Part shown: positions 17,271-26,183 of the stretch, in pieces
How positions within the stretch are numbered: the stretch's first letter is position 1
How the letters are laid out: each line of letters opens with the position of its first letter
Assembly (NCBI GenBank): GCA_005879535.1
Contig: VBKI01000065.1
Location: 69,501 to 133,500 of the forward strand
Source: Deltaproteobacteria bacterium
GTDB taxonomy: Bacteria; Myxococcota; Myxococcia; Myxococcales; 40CM-4-68-19
Reading direction: 5' to 3'
DNA length: 64,000 nt
Translations under genes and position numbers: made by a program
The notes under the pieces: generated by a model
The model's input: the letters and a program-made list of their open reading frames with translations, nothing else
The model's database searches: none
What the model was told of the DNA's origin: nothing

Positions 17271-18072
17271 ACCTGCCCATGACAATCAACACGATCGGCA
17301 GGCCGACGCCCAGGCCACCGATGGCGTCCTCGGTGGGCTCGTCTTTCACGGAGAGCGTGGCCTCGGGGCCGCCGTCGAGGTTCATAGCGTCGACGACGCC
17401 CACCTGTTCCGCCAACCATTTTCCAACGCTGCGCCGAATCGCCGGCCACTGGGAGGCGAAGAGGAGAATGCGCCCGTCCTTGAGCTGCGCGATCGCGGCG
17501 GTACGCGACGACTCGGCGCAGTAATTCGGTCCTGCGCACGCGGCGGCTCCATTGCGCACCAGGGCGGGAAAGCTCTTCATCGCTTCCGTCCATTGCTCCG
17601 CGCGGAACTCGGAGGGAGCGAGAAACCGCGGGGACAGGGCGGAGGCGGGCTCGCGGCTCACCATCGGCGTCGAGGCGGAATCGGGGGGCCGCGGGACGGA
17701 CCCGAAGTACAGGGCATCCTGCCGTTGGCATCCCGCACCGCGGACGCGCAAGCCGTCGGAGACGAGCTCGCATGTCGGCCGCACTTCAGCGCCGTCCTTC
17801 GAATAGAACGACCCGTTCACGATCGCGATGGCGTTCGGGAACCGCTTCCGCCATTCCGTAAGCGTCGGGCGCGTCGCGTCGTAACGGACGAGAAGGCGCG
17901 TCTTGGCGAGATCGGCGAGCACCACGCGGGCGGACCAGGCGGGATCGCCTCCCAGCTCGGCTGCCGGCGCGGTTTCGACGCCCGGCGCCACGCGCTTCCA
18001 CGGCGTGGACAGCGACACTCCGGCAATCAGGAGCAGCGCGTAAATCACTCTCCTGAGACTGTACACGCGCAC
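17269..18072 (-). CDS. Phosphodiester glycosidase (NAGPA-like) family exported protein
   Basis: This 267-aa protein has an N-terminal signal or anchor helix (VIYALLLIAGVSL). The rest matches the phosphodiester glycosidase/DUF2233 family related to mammalian uncovering enzyme: IVNGSFYS, SSRTAAIAQLKDGRILLF and the hallmark MNLDGGPEATL near residue 230. Such proteins remove sugar phosphodiesters or act in exopolysaccharide and envelope chemistry. The start is GTG 18072; an in-frame GTG 6 bases later is an alternative. It lies upstream of the lipid cluster on the same strand, possibly with its own transcript. Confidence 0.82.
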   Translation of the reverse strand: MRVYSLRRVIYALLLIAGVSLSTPWKRVAPGVETAPAAELGGDPAWSARVVLADLAKTRLLVRYDATRPTLTEWRKRFPNAIAIVNGSFYSKDGAEVRPTCELVSDGLRVRGAGCQRQDALYFGSVPRPPDSASTPMVSREPASALSPRFLAPSEFRAEQWTEAMKSFPALVRNGAAACAGPNYCAESSRTAAIAQLKDGRILLFASQWPAIRRSVGKWLAEQVGVVDAMNLDGGPEATLSVKDEPTEDAIGGLGVGLPIVLIVMGR

Positions 18073-18141
18073 AGGGACCTTGACAATCCGACGCGACGCG
18101 TTACAAGCTCCGCGTCACGGAATAACGAAAGAGGGAATGAC

Positions 18142-18444
18142 ATGACCGAGTTCCAGACCAGGATCCATGAGGCCTTCCAGCAGGCACAGACGAGGGCCGC
18201 CAGCCGCGCCCGTGAGTTCGAGCAGGAGGCGCGCAAGGTCCTCGAGACGCTGGGCGATCGCGCCCAGGCGGAGCTGCGGACGCTGCTGCAGAACGCCGCG
18301 AAGGGATCGCGCGAGCAGATCGCCGCCCTGGGTACTGAGCTGGAGAAGCTCGGCAAGAAGCTGCAGGACATCGCCGCGCGCAGCGCCGTGAAGGCCGAGG
18401 CGAACGGCGCAGCCAAGCCGGACGACACGCCCTCTCCGAACTGA
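18142..18444 (+). CDS. Small helical phasin-like protein
   Basis: This 100-aa protein is almost wholly alpha-helical, rich in Ala, Glu, Gln and Arg, with heptad character (ARVKLE-type helices, LGTELEKLGKKLQDIA) and a short disordered tail. It looks like phasin or PHA-granule-associated proteins or a generic coiled-coil protein; the assignment is by composition, not by a firm motif. The ATG at 18142 has GAGGG just upstream. A terminator-like hairpin follows at once, so it is probably a single-gene unit divergent from the phosphodiester-glycosidase gene. Confidence 0.65.
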   Translation: MTEFQTRIHEAFQQAQTRAASRAREFEQEARKVLETLGDRAQAELRTLLQNAAKGSREQIAALGTELEKLGKKLQDIAARSAVKAEANGAAKPDDTPSPN

Positions 18445-18445
18445 C

Positions 18446-18467
18446 GGGGGCCTTCGGCCTCCCGATT
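18446..18467 (+). terminator. Hairpin terminator after the phasin-like gene
   Basis: GGGGGCC, TTC loop, GGCCTCCC (one G-T wobble) starts two bases after the stop codon and is followed by GATTT. The short T-run makes it a plausible intrinsic terminator in a G+C-rich genome. Confidence 0.55.
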
Positions 18468-18516
18468 TGGCTTGGGTGCTGCGCGAGGGTCGCGCCCCGG
18501 GAGGCCGTCGGGATTG

Positions 18517-18535
18517 AGTACCGCTACACAGTACT
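18517..18535. promoter_or_regulatory. Inverted repeat AGTAC-N9-GTACT upstream of a lytic transglycosylase gene
   Basis: The 193-bp gap 18445-18637 holds the terminator hairpin and this perfect 5-bp inverted repeat, followed by ACTTTTCC. It lies about 100 bp before the next start codon, so it could be an operator. No matching regulator is evident; it may be chance. Confidence 0.25.
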
Positions 18536-18637
18536 TTTCCGCACATTTCACGCCGCGCGCGCCTTGTCCGCCAAAGCGGCCGGTTGCTAGCCTTCGACGT
18601 CTTGCCGGTTTTGCCGGGCGTTCCCGGCCGGAGGGGC

Positions 18638-19303
18638 ATGACCGCAAGAGGCGCCAAGGTGGCTGCAATCGCGGGTGTGTGCGCTGCCGTCGCCTTGGCT
18701 GGCGTGGGGGCGGTTCTGTATCTCGTTCCCCGGGCTGTCCCCATCTTCCAGAGAACGCTGGGCAATTTTTCCTCGGGCAGGATGGGGCAGGCCGGGATGG
18801 AGGCGCTGCTGGAACGCGTTGCCAAGCGCCTCGACCCCGAGCTGCGAACGAAGCTTGCGCAGGCGGTGCTCACCGAGTCGGAGCGCGCCGGCTATGACCC
18901 GCTGTTCATCCTCGGGCTCGTTTCGGTGGAAAGCGGCTTCCGCCCGCACGTTTCCAGCGAGCGAGGAGCCTACGGCCTCATGCAGCTCAAGCCCTCGACT
19001 TTCGCTTGGATTGCGGGCCGCAACCCCGACATCGGCGACGGCGCCGCGGTGAGCGAAGACCCCGTGATCGACGTGCGCCTGGCCATCCGATACTTCGGTT
19101 GGCTCGAGCGGAGCTTCCACCGGCGCGAGGAGGCGCTCATGGCCTACAACGCCGGACCCGGACGTATGCGGCACTACAAGCGCGTGGGAATCCCTCCCGC
19201 GGTTCGAGCCTATCCGCGCAAGGTGATGCGGGAGTACGAGCGATTCGCGAGGCTTGCAGGACGTCAGGATCCTCGCGATGTGATGCTCGCTCGGGCAAAC
19301 TGA
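18638..19303 (+). CDS. Membrane-anchored SLT-type lytic transglycosylase
   Basis: This 221-aa protein has an N-terminal hydrophobic helix at residues 7-31 and a family 1 lytic transglycosylase domain after residue 75. The catalytic Glu98 is in LVSVESGFRP, followed by RGAYGLMQLKPSTF and AYNAGPGRM. It cleaves murein glycan strands in the periplasm. GAGGGG lies 2-7 bases before the ATG, which fixes the start. It is followed after 4 bases by an exported protein of unknown function. Confidence 0.9.
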   Translation: MTARGAKVAAIAGVCAAVALAGVGAVLYLVPRAVPIFQRTLGNFSSGRMGQAGMEALLERVAKRLDPELRTKLAQAVLTESERAGYDPLFILGLVSVESGFRPHVSSERGAYGLMQLKPSTFAWIAGRNPDIGDGAAVSEDPVIDVRLAIRYFGWLERSFHRREEALMAYNAGPGRMRHYKRVGIPPAVRAYPRKVMREYERFARLAGRQDPRDVMLARAN

Positions 19304-19307
19304 ACCG

Positions 19308-20162
19308 GTGGGTCTTCTCCTCTGGCTGCTGCTGTCGGCCACGCAGCCGGCGATCGTCGAGGGCCGCGTCGGCGAGCGCGGTGCGGCAGGTGCGGCATTC
19401 GCGCAGGTGACGCTCGCCCAGGGCGATCGCAGCCAGGTGGTCAGGACGGGGCCCGACGGAAAGTTCCGATTCCGCGCCTTCGATGGCGGCGGCACGCTGA
19501 CGGTCAAGCTGCCACAGGGATGGATCTCCTCGGAGCCCCTTTCGAAGACGATCGCCCCGGCGTTGCACGGCGATACGATCCGCAACGATTTCACGGTGAT
19601 GGCGCGGCGAGTGCTGCGGGGGAGGCTGATGCTCGCCGGCGCGCCGCTCGCCGATGCGCAGGTCACGGCCGGGACCATCGCCGGTTCCACCGACGGCCAG
19701 GGATGGTTCGTGCTCGATCATCTTCCACCGGGCGTGATCGAGGTGAAGGTCGACGCGCCACCGCTTGCTGGCCGCGTCGAGCTGCCGGCGGCGCCCTGCG
19801 ACCTCTCTCGCGACGTGACGCTCTTCGCACCGGATTTTGCCACCTTGCAACTCGAACGCGTGCCCCAGGGTGGCGCGGAGCGGACCATCGCGGACTGGCT
19901 GTCCTCGAAACGGCTCGGGGAGCAGGACGCGGCGCGGCTCGAGCGGCTCGCAGCGCTGGTCGCTCTCGCGCCCGACTTCCGGCTGACCATGGTCGTCCCA
20001 CCCCGTGAAGTCCCGTCCGGAGCGAGGGCCGCGGCGCTGCTGCAGCGCTATCTCACGGGGCCGGCGCTGGTCCCCCGCGAACGGCTGATCTTCGCCGTCG
20101 CGGAATTCGCAAGACCCGGGCATCTGGGGCTAATCTTGACGAGACTCCAGGAGCCCCGTTGA
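19308..20162 (+). CDS. Exported protein with carboxypeptidase-regulatory-like beta domains
   Basis: This 284-aa protein starts with a short signal sequence (LLLWLLLSATQ). It then has two tandem beta-sandwich modules of the CarboxypepD_reg type, recognisable by GPDGKFRFRAF and TDGQGWFVLDHLPPG followed by EVKVDAP. The C-terminal third is helical and of unknown function. The start is GTG 19308. The TGA stop overlaps the TTG start of the pseudokinase-TPR gene, so the two are probably translated together. Confidence 0.6.
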   Translation: MGLLLWLLLSATQPAIVEGRVGERGAAGAAFAQVTLAQGDRSQVVRTGPDGKFRFRAFDGGGTLTVKLPQGWISSEPLSKTIAPALHGDTIRNDFTVMARRVLRGRLMLAGAPLADAQVTAGTIAGSTDGQGWFVLDHLPPGVIEVKVDAPPLAGRVELPAAPCDLSRDVTLFAPDFATLQLERVPQGGAERTIADWLSSKRLGEQDAARLERLAALVALAPDFRLTMVVPPREVPSGARAAALLQRYLTGPALVPRERLIFAVAEFARPGHLGLILTRLQEPR

Positions 20163-22006
20163 CCGCATCGGTCGCGTCGTTTCTCGCGCAGGCGCAGAAG
20201 AAGGGCGCGGAGCCCTCGGCGGCCCTCTCCGGCGCGTTGCTGCTCGCGGCCGTCCGGCTCTCGGAAAGCAAGATGCAGGCAGTGAGGCCGTACCAGCTTC
20301 TCGTCGACGACGACGGCGCGCTCGATCTGCTCACCGGCGATCCTCCTACGGGTGACGGATATGCAGCGCCGGAGCTGCGCAACGGCGCCGTGCTGCCCGA
20401 GGATCCGCGGGTGCTGGTGTACGCCGTGGGCGCTCTCGGCTACGAGCTGAGCACACTGACGCCGCCGCGGGTCGGCCAGGGGAAAAGCGCCGAGCTGACC
20501 GGGCCGCTGGCTCCGGTGATCCGCAAGGCGATGTCCGAGCGGCAGCAGCGCTACAAGTCGCTCGGCGACATGGCGCGGGCCATCGAGCGGATCCAGCGCC
20601 GCCCCTCGCGCGAGGAGGAGCGGCTCATCCTCGCTGCCATCGCGGCCAGCACGCCGCTACCGCCGGCGCAGAAGCTGGCGAAGATCGAGCTCGGAAGGAC
20701 CGCCTCGCCCGACGATGTCCAGCAGGCGCCCGTGGCGGCGACGGAGCCGCAGCCGGTCTTCACGCAGGTCTGGGACCCGCTCGAGCCGCAGGCGCAACCC
20801 GCGCTCGCGGCGCCACCGCCGGTGGAGCAGCGGCCTGATCCGGCGCCGGCGCCCGATTCCCTGCGCGCCGAGCTGGACGCGGAAAAGAGGGCGCGGCGGG
20901 ACCTGACCACGGTGATCGAGTCGCGGAACCAGGACCTGGCCCAGCTCGGGATGCGCCTCGCCCTTCTCGAGGAGCAGGTCCGCTCCTCGCTGCCGCCGCC
21001 GCTTTCCCCTGCTGCGTCGCTTGCCCGCGACGTCATGCAGCTTCTGGAGCAGCGGCGTTTCGCCGAGGCGGAGCGGGTGCTGCTGGATTCGCGCGTCCAC
21101 GGCGACGCCGTGCTTCAGTTCGCCCTTGCTCAGACGCTTTCCGCGTTGCCCGATCCCGACGGTTCGCGACTCTCGCGCGCGGAGACCGCCTTCCGCCGGG
21201 CGGCCGAACTCGATGCGACGTGGGCGCAGCCGAGAGCGCGGCTCGGCGCCTTGCTCTGGCGGCAGGGGAAGCGGGCAGAAGCGCGTACGCAGTTCGATGC
21301 CGCGTTGAAGCTCGATCCCACGTGCCCCGAAGCCTTGGCTGTCCTCTCCGCTCCTCGTCCACGAGCGCCCGCATTCGCGGTCTCGGCCGCGGTCAGCGTC
21401 CTCGCAGCGGCGGCGGTGGTCCTCGCCTTCCGCCCATCCCAGCGCGCCAAAGCGCCGAGCGACGCTCCGGCGATTTCGGCGGCGTCCGTTGCGCCGGCGC
21501 CGCAGGCCCCACGCCCGACGGCAGCTCCGGCATCGCGGCCCCCGGCAGCGGCGGCGGTGGCGCTCCGGCTCCCCGAACCCTCGCCGGTCGCGGCGACTGC
21601 GCCTCCACCGAGGCCCACAACTGCACCTGCGCCCGCGCCGAAGACCCAATCGCGGACCGCTGACCGCACACCCGAACCCGACGTCGAACGCGAACCGGAA
21701 CCAGCACCCCGCACGGAACCCCGGAAGAAGAAGGTCGCCGCAGCCTCCGGAAGCAGGGCGGCAGCCGAAGCCGAGTCTGCACGCGGCGACAAGTCGCTGC
21801 GCGCGTTCGATACGAAAGGCGCCGAGACCGCCTTCGCCGCTGCGCTGCAGCTCGACCCGACGCTCCCTTCCGCGCACCGCGGCATGGGCATGGTCTACGT
21901 CCTCCTCGGCCGCAACAGCGAAGCGAAATCGGAGTACTCGCGGTATCTCCAGCTCGCCCCGGACGCTCCCGACAGAGAGCAGATCGCGCGCCTTCTCGCG
22001 CGGTAA
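20159..22006 (+). CDS. Degenerate Ser/Thr kinase C-lobe fused to TPRs and a membrane helix
   Basis: This 615-aa protein starts with what looks like a remnant kinase C-lobe. AVRPYQLLVDDDGALDLL aligns with the catalytic-loop region but lacks HRD and DFG. GYAAPE at 67-72 matches the APE motif. VYAVGALGYELSTL resembles the F-helix, and SERQQRYKSLGDMARAIE resembles subdomain XI. There is no N-lobe, so it cannot be an active kinase. A coiled coil follows (about 225-275), then TPR-like repeats (about 285-395), a membrane helix (about 405-425), a long Pro/Ala linker and a C-terminal TPR. The TTG start overlaps the previous stop. Confidence 0.75.
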   Translation: MTASVASFLAQAQKKGAEPSAALSGALLLAAVRLSESKMQAVRPYQLLVDDDGALDLLTGDPPTGDGYAAPELRNGAVLPEDPRVLVYAVGALGYELSTLTPPRVGQGKSAELTGPLAPVIRKAMSERQQRYKSLGDMARAIERIQRRPSREEERLILAAIAASTPLPPAQKLAKIELGRTASPDDVQQAPVAATEPQPVFTQVWDPLEPQAQPALAAPPPVEQRPDPAPAPDSLRAELDAEKRARRDLTTVIESRNQDLAQLGMRLALLEEQVRSSLPPPLSPAASLARDVMQLLEQRRFAEAERVLLDSRVHGDAVLQFALAQTLSALPDPDGSRLSRAETAFRRAAELDATWAQPRARLGALLWRQGKRAEARTQFDAALKLDPTCPEALAVLSAPRPRAPAFAVSAAVSVLAAAAVVLAFRPSQRAKAPSDAPAISAASVAPAPQAPRPTAAPASRPPAAAAVALRLPEPSPVAATAPPPRPTTAPAPAPKTQSRTADRTPEPDVEREPEPAPRTEPRKKKVAAASGSRAAAEAESARGDKSLRAFDTKGAETAFAAALQLDPTLPSAHRGMGMVYVLLGRNSEAKSEYSRYLQLAPDAPDREQIARLLAR

Positions 22007-22022
22007 TACACTCCGCGTTTCC

Positions 22023-23807
22023 ATGAACGCGTACACCTTCCGAATCCAGCAGCCCGAGGTCCGCCGCGTGGAGGTGGAGCTGCAGGTCGAATCGCGCGGA
22101 GCCGACGCGCTCGACGTGCGCCTGCCGGTCTGGACGCCAGGGAGCTATCTCGTCCGCGAACACCAGCGGCACGTCGACGGCCTGCGGGCATCGGGGGACG
22201 GGCGCGAGCTTTCGGTGGAGAAGATCGACAAGCACACCTGGCGCGTCGGGACGGGTGCCGCGCCGACGGTACGCATCTCGTACCGCCTGCACTGCTTCGA
22301 GCTGACGGTGCGGACGAACCACGTGGACGCCACGCACGCGTTCCTGAATCCGAGCGCCGCGGCTGCGTTCGTCGTCGGACGCGAAAGCGAGCCGTGCGCG
22401 GTGCGGCTGCAGCTGCCGGCGGGGTGGCGCGCCTGGAACGCGCTCCCCTTCGAGGACGGCGCGTTCAAGGCGCAGGACTACGACGAGCTCGCCGACAGCC
22501 CGTTCGAGTGCGGGGCGGAGGGGTCGCATTCCGCCCATCCCTTCGTCGCCCAGGGCGTCCAGCACGAGCTCGTGGTGTGGGGACGCGGCGACTTCGATGC
22601 CCGCCGCGTGGTGCCCGATCTGGTGAAGATCGTCGACGCCGAAGCGGCGATCTTCGGAGGGCTCCCTTATTCCGACCGCTACCTCTTCATCCTCCATCTC
22701 AACGACAAGGCGCGCGGCGGTCTCGAGCATCGCCGCAGCTGCGCGCTGATCGTCCCTCGCTTCTCCTTCGTGCAGAAGAATGCGTACGAGGACTTCCTGC
22801 TGCTGGTGGCCCACGAGTTCTTCCACCTCTGGAATGTGAAGCGCGTGCGGCCTTCGGCGTTCACGCCGTACGACTGGACGCGCGAGAACCACACCCGCCT
22901 GCTCTGGGCGATGGAGGGATTGACCTCGACGTACGAAGTCTTCGCCCTTCTCCGCGCGAAGCTGATCACGCCGCAGCGCTTCCTCGAGATCTGGGCCGAG
23001 CGCAACACCCAGCTCCTGCGCACGCCGGGCCGCCTGCGCACCTCACTCGCGCAGGCGTCGTTCGACGCCTGGATCAAGCACTATCGGCCGGACGAGAGCA
23101 CCGCGAACACCACCGTCTCGTACTACCTGAAAGGGAGCATCGTCGGATTCCTGCTCGATCTCGAGCTGCGCCGGCGCAGCGGGGGTACCCGATCGCTCGA
23201 CGACCTCGTGCGCGCCCTGTTCGAGAAGCACGGCCGCCCTCCCGGCCTTCCCGAAGACGGAGTGGAGAAGGCGGCCATCGAGCTGATCGGGGATAGGACG
23301 CTCCACGAGTGGTTCGAGCGTGCGGTGTACTCGACGCAGGAACTGCAGCTCGAGGAGGCGCTTTCCGGAGTAGGGATCCAGGCGATGATGGCGCCGGCCT
23401 CGGGCGCCGACGACAAGGGCGGCGCAGAGGGGGGGCCGGAAAAAGGGTCCGTCGCCGACGCGCGCCCGCGCAGTTGGCTGGGTGCGACGTTTCGGGAGAA
23501 GGGCAGCGCGTTGGAGATCACCTCGGTTGCGGAAGGCTCGCCCGCGCAAGCCGCGGGCTTGGCCGCGGGCGACGAAATTGCCGCTGCCGACGGGTTCCGC
23601 ACCGACTTGAAGCAGCGGCTCGGCCGGACGCAGCCGGGGCAGACGCTGCGCTTGTCGCTCTTCCGGATGGACGAGCTTCTCGAAGTGGGCTTGCAGGTCG
23701 CCGCACCGCCGCGCGACACGGTCACGTTCAAGCCGGATCCGAAGGCGACTTCCGAGCAGCTCGCCGCGAGGGAGCGCTGGCTGGGCGCTCGCTGGCCCGA
23801 CGAGTGA
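22023..23807 (+). CDS. M61 (glycyl aminopeptidase) family metallopeptidase with PDZ domain
   Basis: This 594-aa protein has the M61 layout: an N-terminal beta domain, a thermolysin-like catalytic domain and a C-terminal PDZ domain. Zinc ligands are in VAHEFFHLWNVKRVRP (HExxH), and WAMEGLTSTYE supplies the downstream Glu. GGLEHRRS is the substrate-side motif. The PDZ (about 480-570) shows WLGATF and EGSPAQAAGLAAGDEI. No obvious signal peptide is present, so it may be cytoplasmic. The ATG at 22023 was chosen because it opens directly into the beta domain, 16 bases after the previous stop. Confidence 0.9.
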   Translation: MNAYTFRIQQPEVRRVEVELQVESRGADALDVRLPVWTPGSYLVREHQRHVDGLRASGDGRELSVEKIDKHTWRVGTGAAPTVRISYRLHCFELTVRTNHVDATHAFLNPSAAAAFVVGRESEPCAVRLQLPAGWRAWNALPFEDGAFKAQDYDELADSPFECGAEGSHSAHPFVAQGVQHELVVWGRGDFDARRVVPDLVKIVDAEAAIFGGLPYSDRYLFILHLNDKARGGLEHRRSCALIVPRFSFVQKNAYEDFLLLVAHEFFHLWNVKRVRPSAFTPYDWTRENHTRLLWAMEGLTSTYEVFALLRAKLITPQRFLEIWAERNTQLLRTPGRLRTSLAQASFDAWIKHYRPDESTANTTVSYYLKGSIVGFLLDLELRRRSGGTRSLDDLVRALFEKHGRPPGLPEDGVEKAAIELIGDRTLHEWFERAVYSTQELQLEEALSGVGIQAMMAPASGADDKGGAEGGPEKGSVADARPRSWLGATFREKGSALEITSVAEGSPAQAAGLAAGDEIAAADGFRTDLKQRLGRTQPGQTLRLSLFRMDELLEVGLQVAAPPRDTVTFKPDPKATSEQLAARERWLGARWPDE

Positions 23808-23843
23808 TTGCGCGCCGCGCCGCCCGCAGGTAAACACCCGCGC

Positions 23844-24473
23844 GTGCGGGTCACGGAGATCTTCTACAGCATCCAGGGGGAATCGACGCTCGCGGGAGAG
23901 CCCACGGTCTTCGTGCGCTTTACCGGCTGCGACCTGAGATGCCAGTACTGCGATACCGAGTACGCCTTCTACGGCGGGCGTCCGATGTCGCGCGCCGAGA
24001 TTTTGGCGGAGGTCACGCGGTACCCGGCGCGCTTCGTCTGCCTGACGGGCGGCGAACCGACGCTGCAGAAGGAGCTGCCCGAGCTCGCGCAGGATTTGCT
24101 CGACCGCGGATACCAGGTGTCGTTGGAGACGCACGGCCAGCGGCCGCTGGGCGCGGTGCCGCGGGGAGTGCGCAAGATCGTCGACCTGAAGACGCCCGGC
24201 TCCGCGGAGCCGCACACGGAGTTCGGCGTCTTTCGCGAGCTGTCGCCCGGCGACGAGGTGAAGGTCGTGGTCTGCTCGCGGGACGACTTCGAGTGGGCGG
24301 TCCGCAAGCTCGACGAGCTGGAGGTGTGGGGCAAGGTCCCGGTGCTGTTCTCGCCCTCGTACGGCCGGGTTGCGCCGGCCGACCTCGCCGCCTGGGTGCT
24401 CGGGAGCGGGAAGCCCGGCCGGCTGCAGCTGCAGCTGCACAAGGTGATCTGGGGCGAGAAGAGGGGCGTCTAG
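23844..24473 (+). CDS. queE: 7-carboxy-7-deazaguanine synthase QueE
   Basis: This 209-aa radical SAM enzyme contracts 6-carboxy-tetrahydropterin to CDG on the way to preQ0 and queuosine. The cluster Cys residues are C29, C33 and C36 in FTGCDLRCQYCDTEY (CX3CX2C). FYSIQGES at the N-terminus is diagnostic, and LTGGEPTLQ is the SAM-binding GGE motif. The start is GTG 23844. Its stop TAG is immediately followed by the phzF ATG. FolE2 and QueD, the enzymes for earlier steps, are also encoded in this window. Confidence 0.95.
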   Translation: MRVTEIFYSIQGESTLAGEPTVFVRFTGCDLRCQYCDTEYAFYGGRPMSRAEILAEVTRYPARFVCLTGGEPTLQKELPELAQDLLDRGYQVSLETHGQRPLGAVPRGVRKIVDLKTPGSAEPHTEFGVFRELSPGDEVKVVVCSRDDFEWAVRKLDELEVWGKVPVLFSPSYGRVAPADLAAWVLGSGKPGRLQLQLHKVIWGEKRGV

Positions 24474-25330
24474 ATGCGCAGGCCATGCTACGTCGTCGAT
24501 TCGTTCGCAGCACAGGCGCTGGCGGGAAACCCGGCCGGCGTCCTGCTCGACGGTGCGGACCTCGACTCCAGGTCGATGCAGCGCATCGCCGGCGAGCTGA
24601 AGCACAGCGAGACTGCGTTTCCGCTTCCGGCGCGAGAGCCGACGGCGGCCCTGCATCTGCGCTGGTTCACGCCGGAATCGGAGGTGGCGTTCTGCGGCCA
24701 CGCGACGCTGGCCGCCTTCCACGTGCTGGTGGAAGAAGCGAGGCGGATCCGCGTGCCCGACGGCGGCGTGACGCGGACCGCATTCACCTGCAAGAGCGGC
24801 AAGCTCAACGTCGAGCTTTCGCGCCGCGAAGGGAAGCTCCGCATCCTGATCGAGACGCCCGCCAGCCGATTCGAGCCGGCGTGCCCGAAGCGCTCGATCC
24901 GGAGCTGCCGCCGCAGAAGAGCGCCATCCTGGAGGGGAACCTCTACGTCAAGGTCCGGGATCGGGAGACGCTCGCTCGCTGCCGTCCCGATGCCGCGGCT
25001 CTGGAGGTGCTCGGAAAACAGCTCGGGGTCGCGGGCCTCGTCGTCTATGCGCTGCGTCCCGTGGCTGGCGTCGATGCCGCCATGCGGTGCTTCTTCCCGG
25101 GCTACGGAATCCTCGAGGATCCGGTGACGGGCAGCGCGGCCGGGCAGCTCGGCGCGCTGATCCAGCTGCTGCAGCCAGCGGAGCTGCCGCGGCGTTTCGT
25201 GTTCACGCAAGGCGACGAGATGGGGCGCCCCGGGCGCATCGACGTCGAGGTGCGTGCGGACGCAGCCAGTGTGCGGGGCTGGATCGGCGGCAACGCGGTG
25301 ACGATCCTCCGCGGGGAGCTCGAGCTGTGA
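24474..25330 (+). pseudogene. PhzF-family isomerase gene with a single-base frameshift
   Basis: The gene encodes a PhzF-like (phenazine biosynthesis/diaminopimelate epimerase-fold) isomerase of about 285 aa, but in two frames. The first (from ATG 24474) gives VVDSFAAQALAGNPAGV, the catalytic Glu in KHSETAF, and FCGHATLAA, and reads to ETPASRFEP. Sense then continues in the preceding frame as VPEALDPELPPQ to the late GILEDPVTGSAAG. The switch is at 24879-24881 and is explained by loss of one base in a GC run. It is either a real pseudogene or a sequencing error. The substrate of intact relatives is usually unknown. Confidence 0.85.
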
Positions 25331-26151
25331 AGTCGCGCCGGGCTCCCAGGACGGAGGCGCCGCTCCGCCGCACCGTGCCCGCGCTCCGCGACGTCCACAG
25401 CGAAAGGGACTCGCGCAGGCTTGCGCTCGATCGGGCGGGGGTGAAGGGCCTGCGCTATCCGATCTGCGTGCTCGATCGGGCCTGCGGCGTCCAGCACACC
25501 GTCGCCGAGATCGACATGAGCGTATCGGTCCCGCACAAGCGCAAGGGCGCGCACATGAGCCGCTTCGTCGAGCTGCTCAACCGGCACCGGCGCGAGATCG
25601 ACATCCGCAAGTTTCGCGGCCTCTGCGCGGAGCTGCGCCGCGACCACGACGCGGACGCCGCGCACGTGCAGGTCCGGTTTCCGTACTTCATCGAGAAGAA
25701 AGCCCCGGTGACGGGCGCGGTAGGCCTTCTCGACTACTCCTGCACCTTCGGTGCGAGCGTCACGCGCGACGACTACGACCTCTGGGTGGCGCTCGAGGTT
25801 CCCGTCACCACTCTCTGCCCGTGCAGCAAGGCGATCAGCGCGCACGGTGCTCACAACCAGCGCAGCCTGGTGGCCGTCCGGGTCTGGTTCGAGAAGTTCT
25901 TCTGGATCGAGGACCTGATCGCGCTGGTGGAGGAGTCGGCGAGCTGCGATCTGTACGCGCTGCTCAAGCGGCCCGACGAGAAGTACGTGACCGAGCGCGC
26001 CTGGGAGCGTCCGCGCTTCGTCGAGGATCTGGTCCGCGAAGTGGGAACGAGGCTGCGCCGCGACCCGAACTTCACCCGTTGGGAAGTGGAGGCGGAGAGC
26101 TTCGAGTCGATCCACGCCCACAGCGCCTACGCCGCGCTGAAACATCCTTGA
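25327..26151 (+). CDS. folE2: GTP cyclohydrolase FolE2 (type IB)
   Basis: This 274-aa tunnelling-fold enzyme makes dihydroneopterin triphosphate from GTP, the entry to both folate and queuosine. It is FolE2, not FolE: EVPVTTLCPCSKAIS with its metal-binding Cys and GAHNQRS are IB hallmarks, and HMSRFVELLN is typical. FolE2 enzymes can use metals other than zinc. The GTG start overlaps the phzF stop by 4 bases (GTGA). The close link to queE suggests it feeds preQ0 synthesis. Confidence 0.93.
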   Translation: MKSRRAPRTEAPLRRTVPALRDVHSERDSRRLALDRAGVKGLRYPICVLDRACGVQHTVAEIDMSVSVPHKRKGAHMSRFVELLNRHRREIDIRKFRGLCAELRRDHDADAAHVQVRFPYFIEKKAPVTGAVGLLDYSCTFGASVTRDDYDLWVALEVPVTTLCPCSKAISAHGAHNQRSLVAVRVWFEKFFWIEDLIALVEESASCDLYALLKRPDEKYVTERAWERPRFVEDLVREVGTRLRRDPNFTRWEVEAESFESIHAHSAYAALKHP

Positions 26152-26183
26152 CCCGATGCGGGGTTACGGGGGACGCTTCGGGC

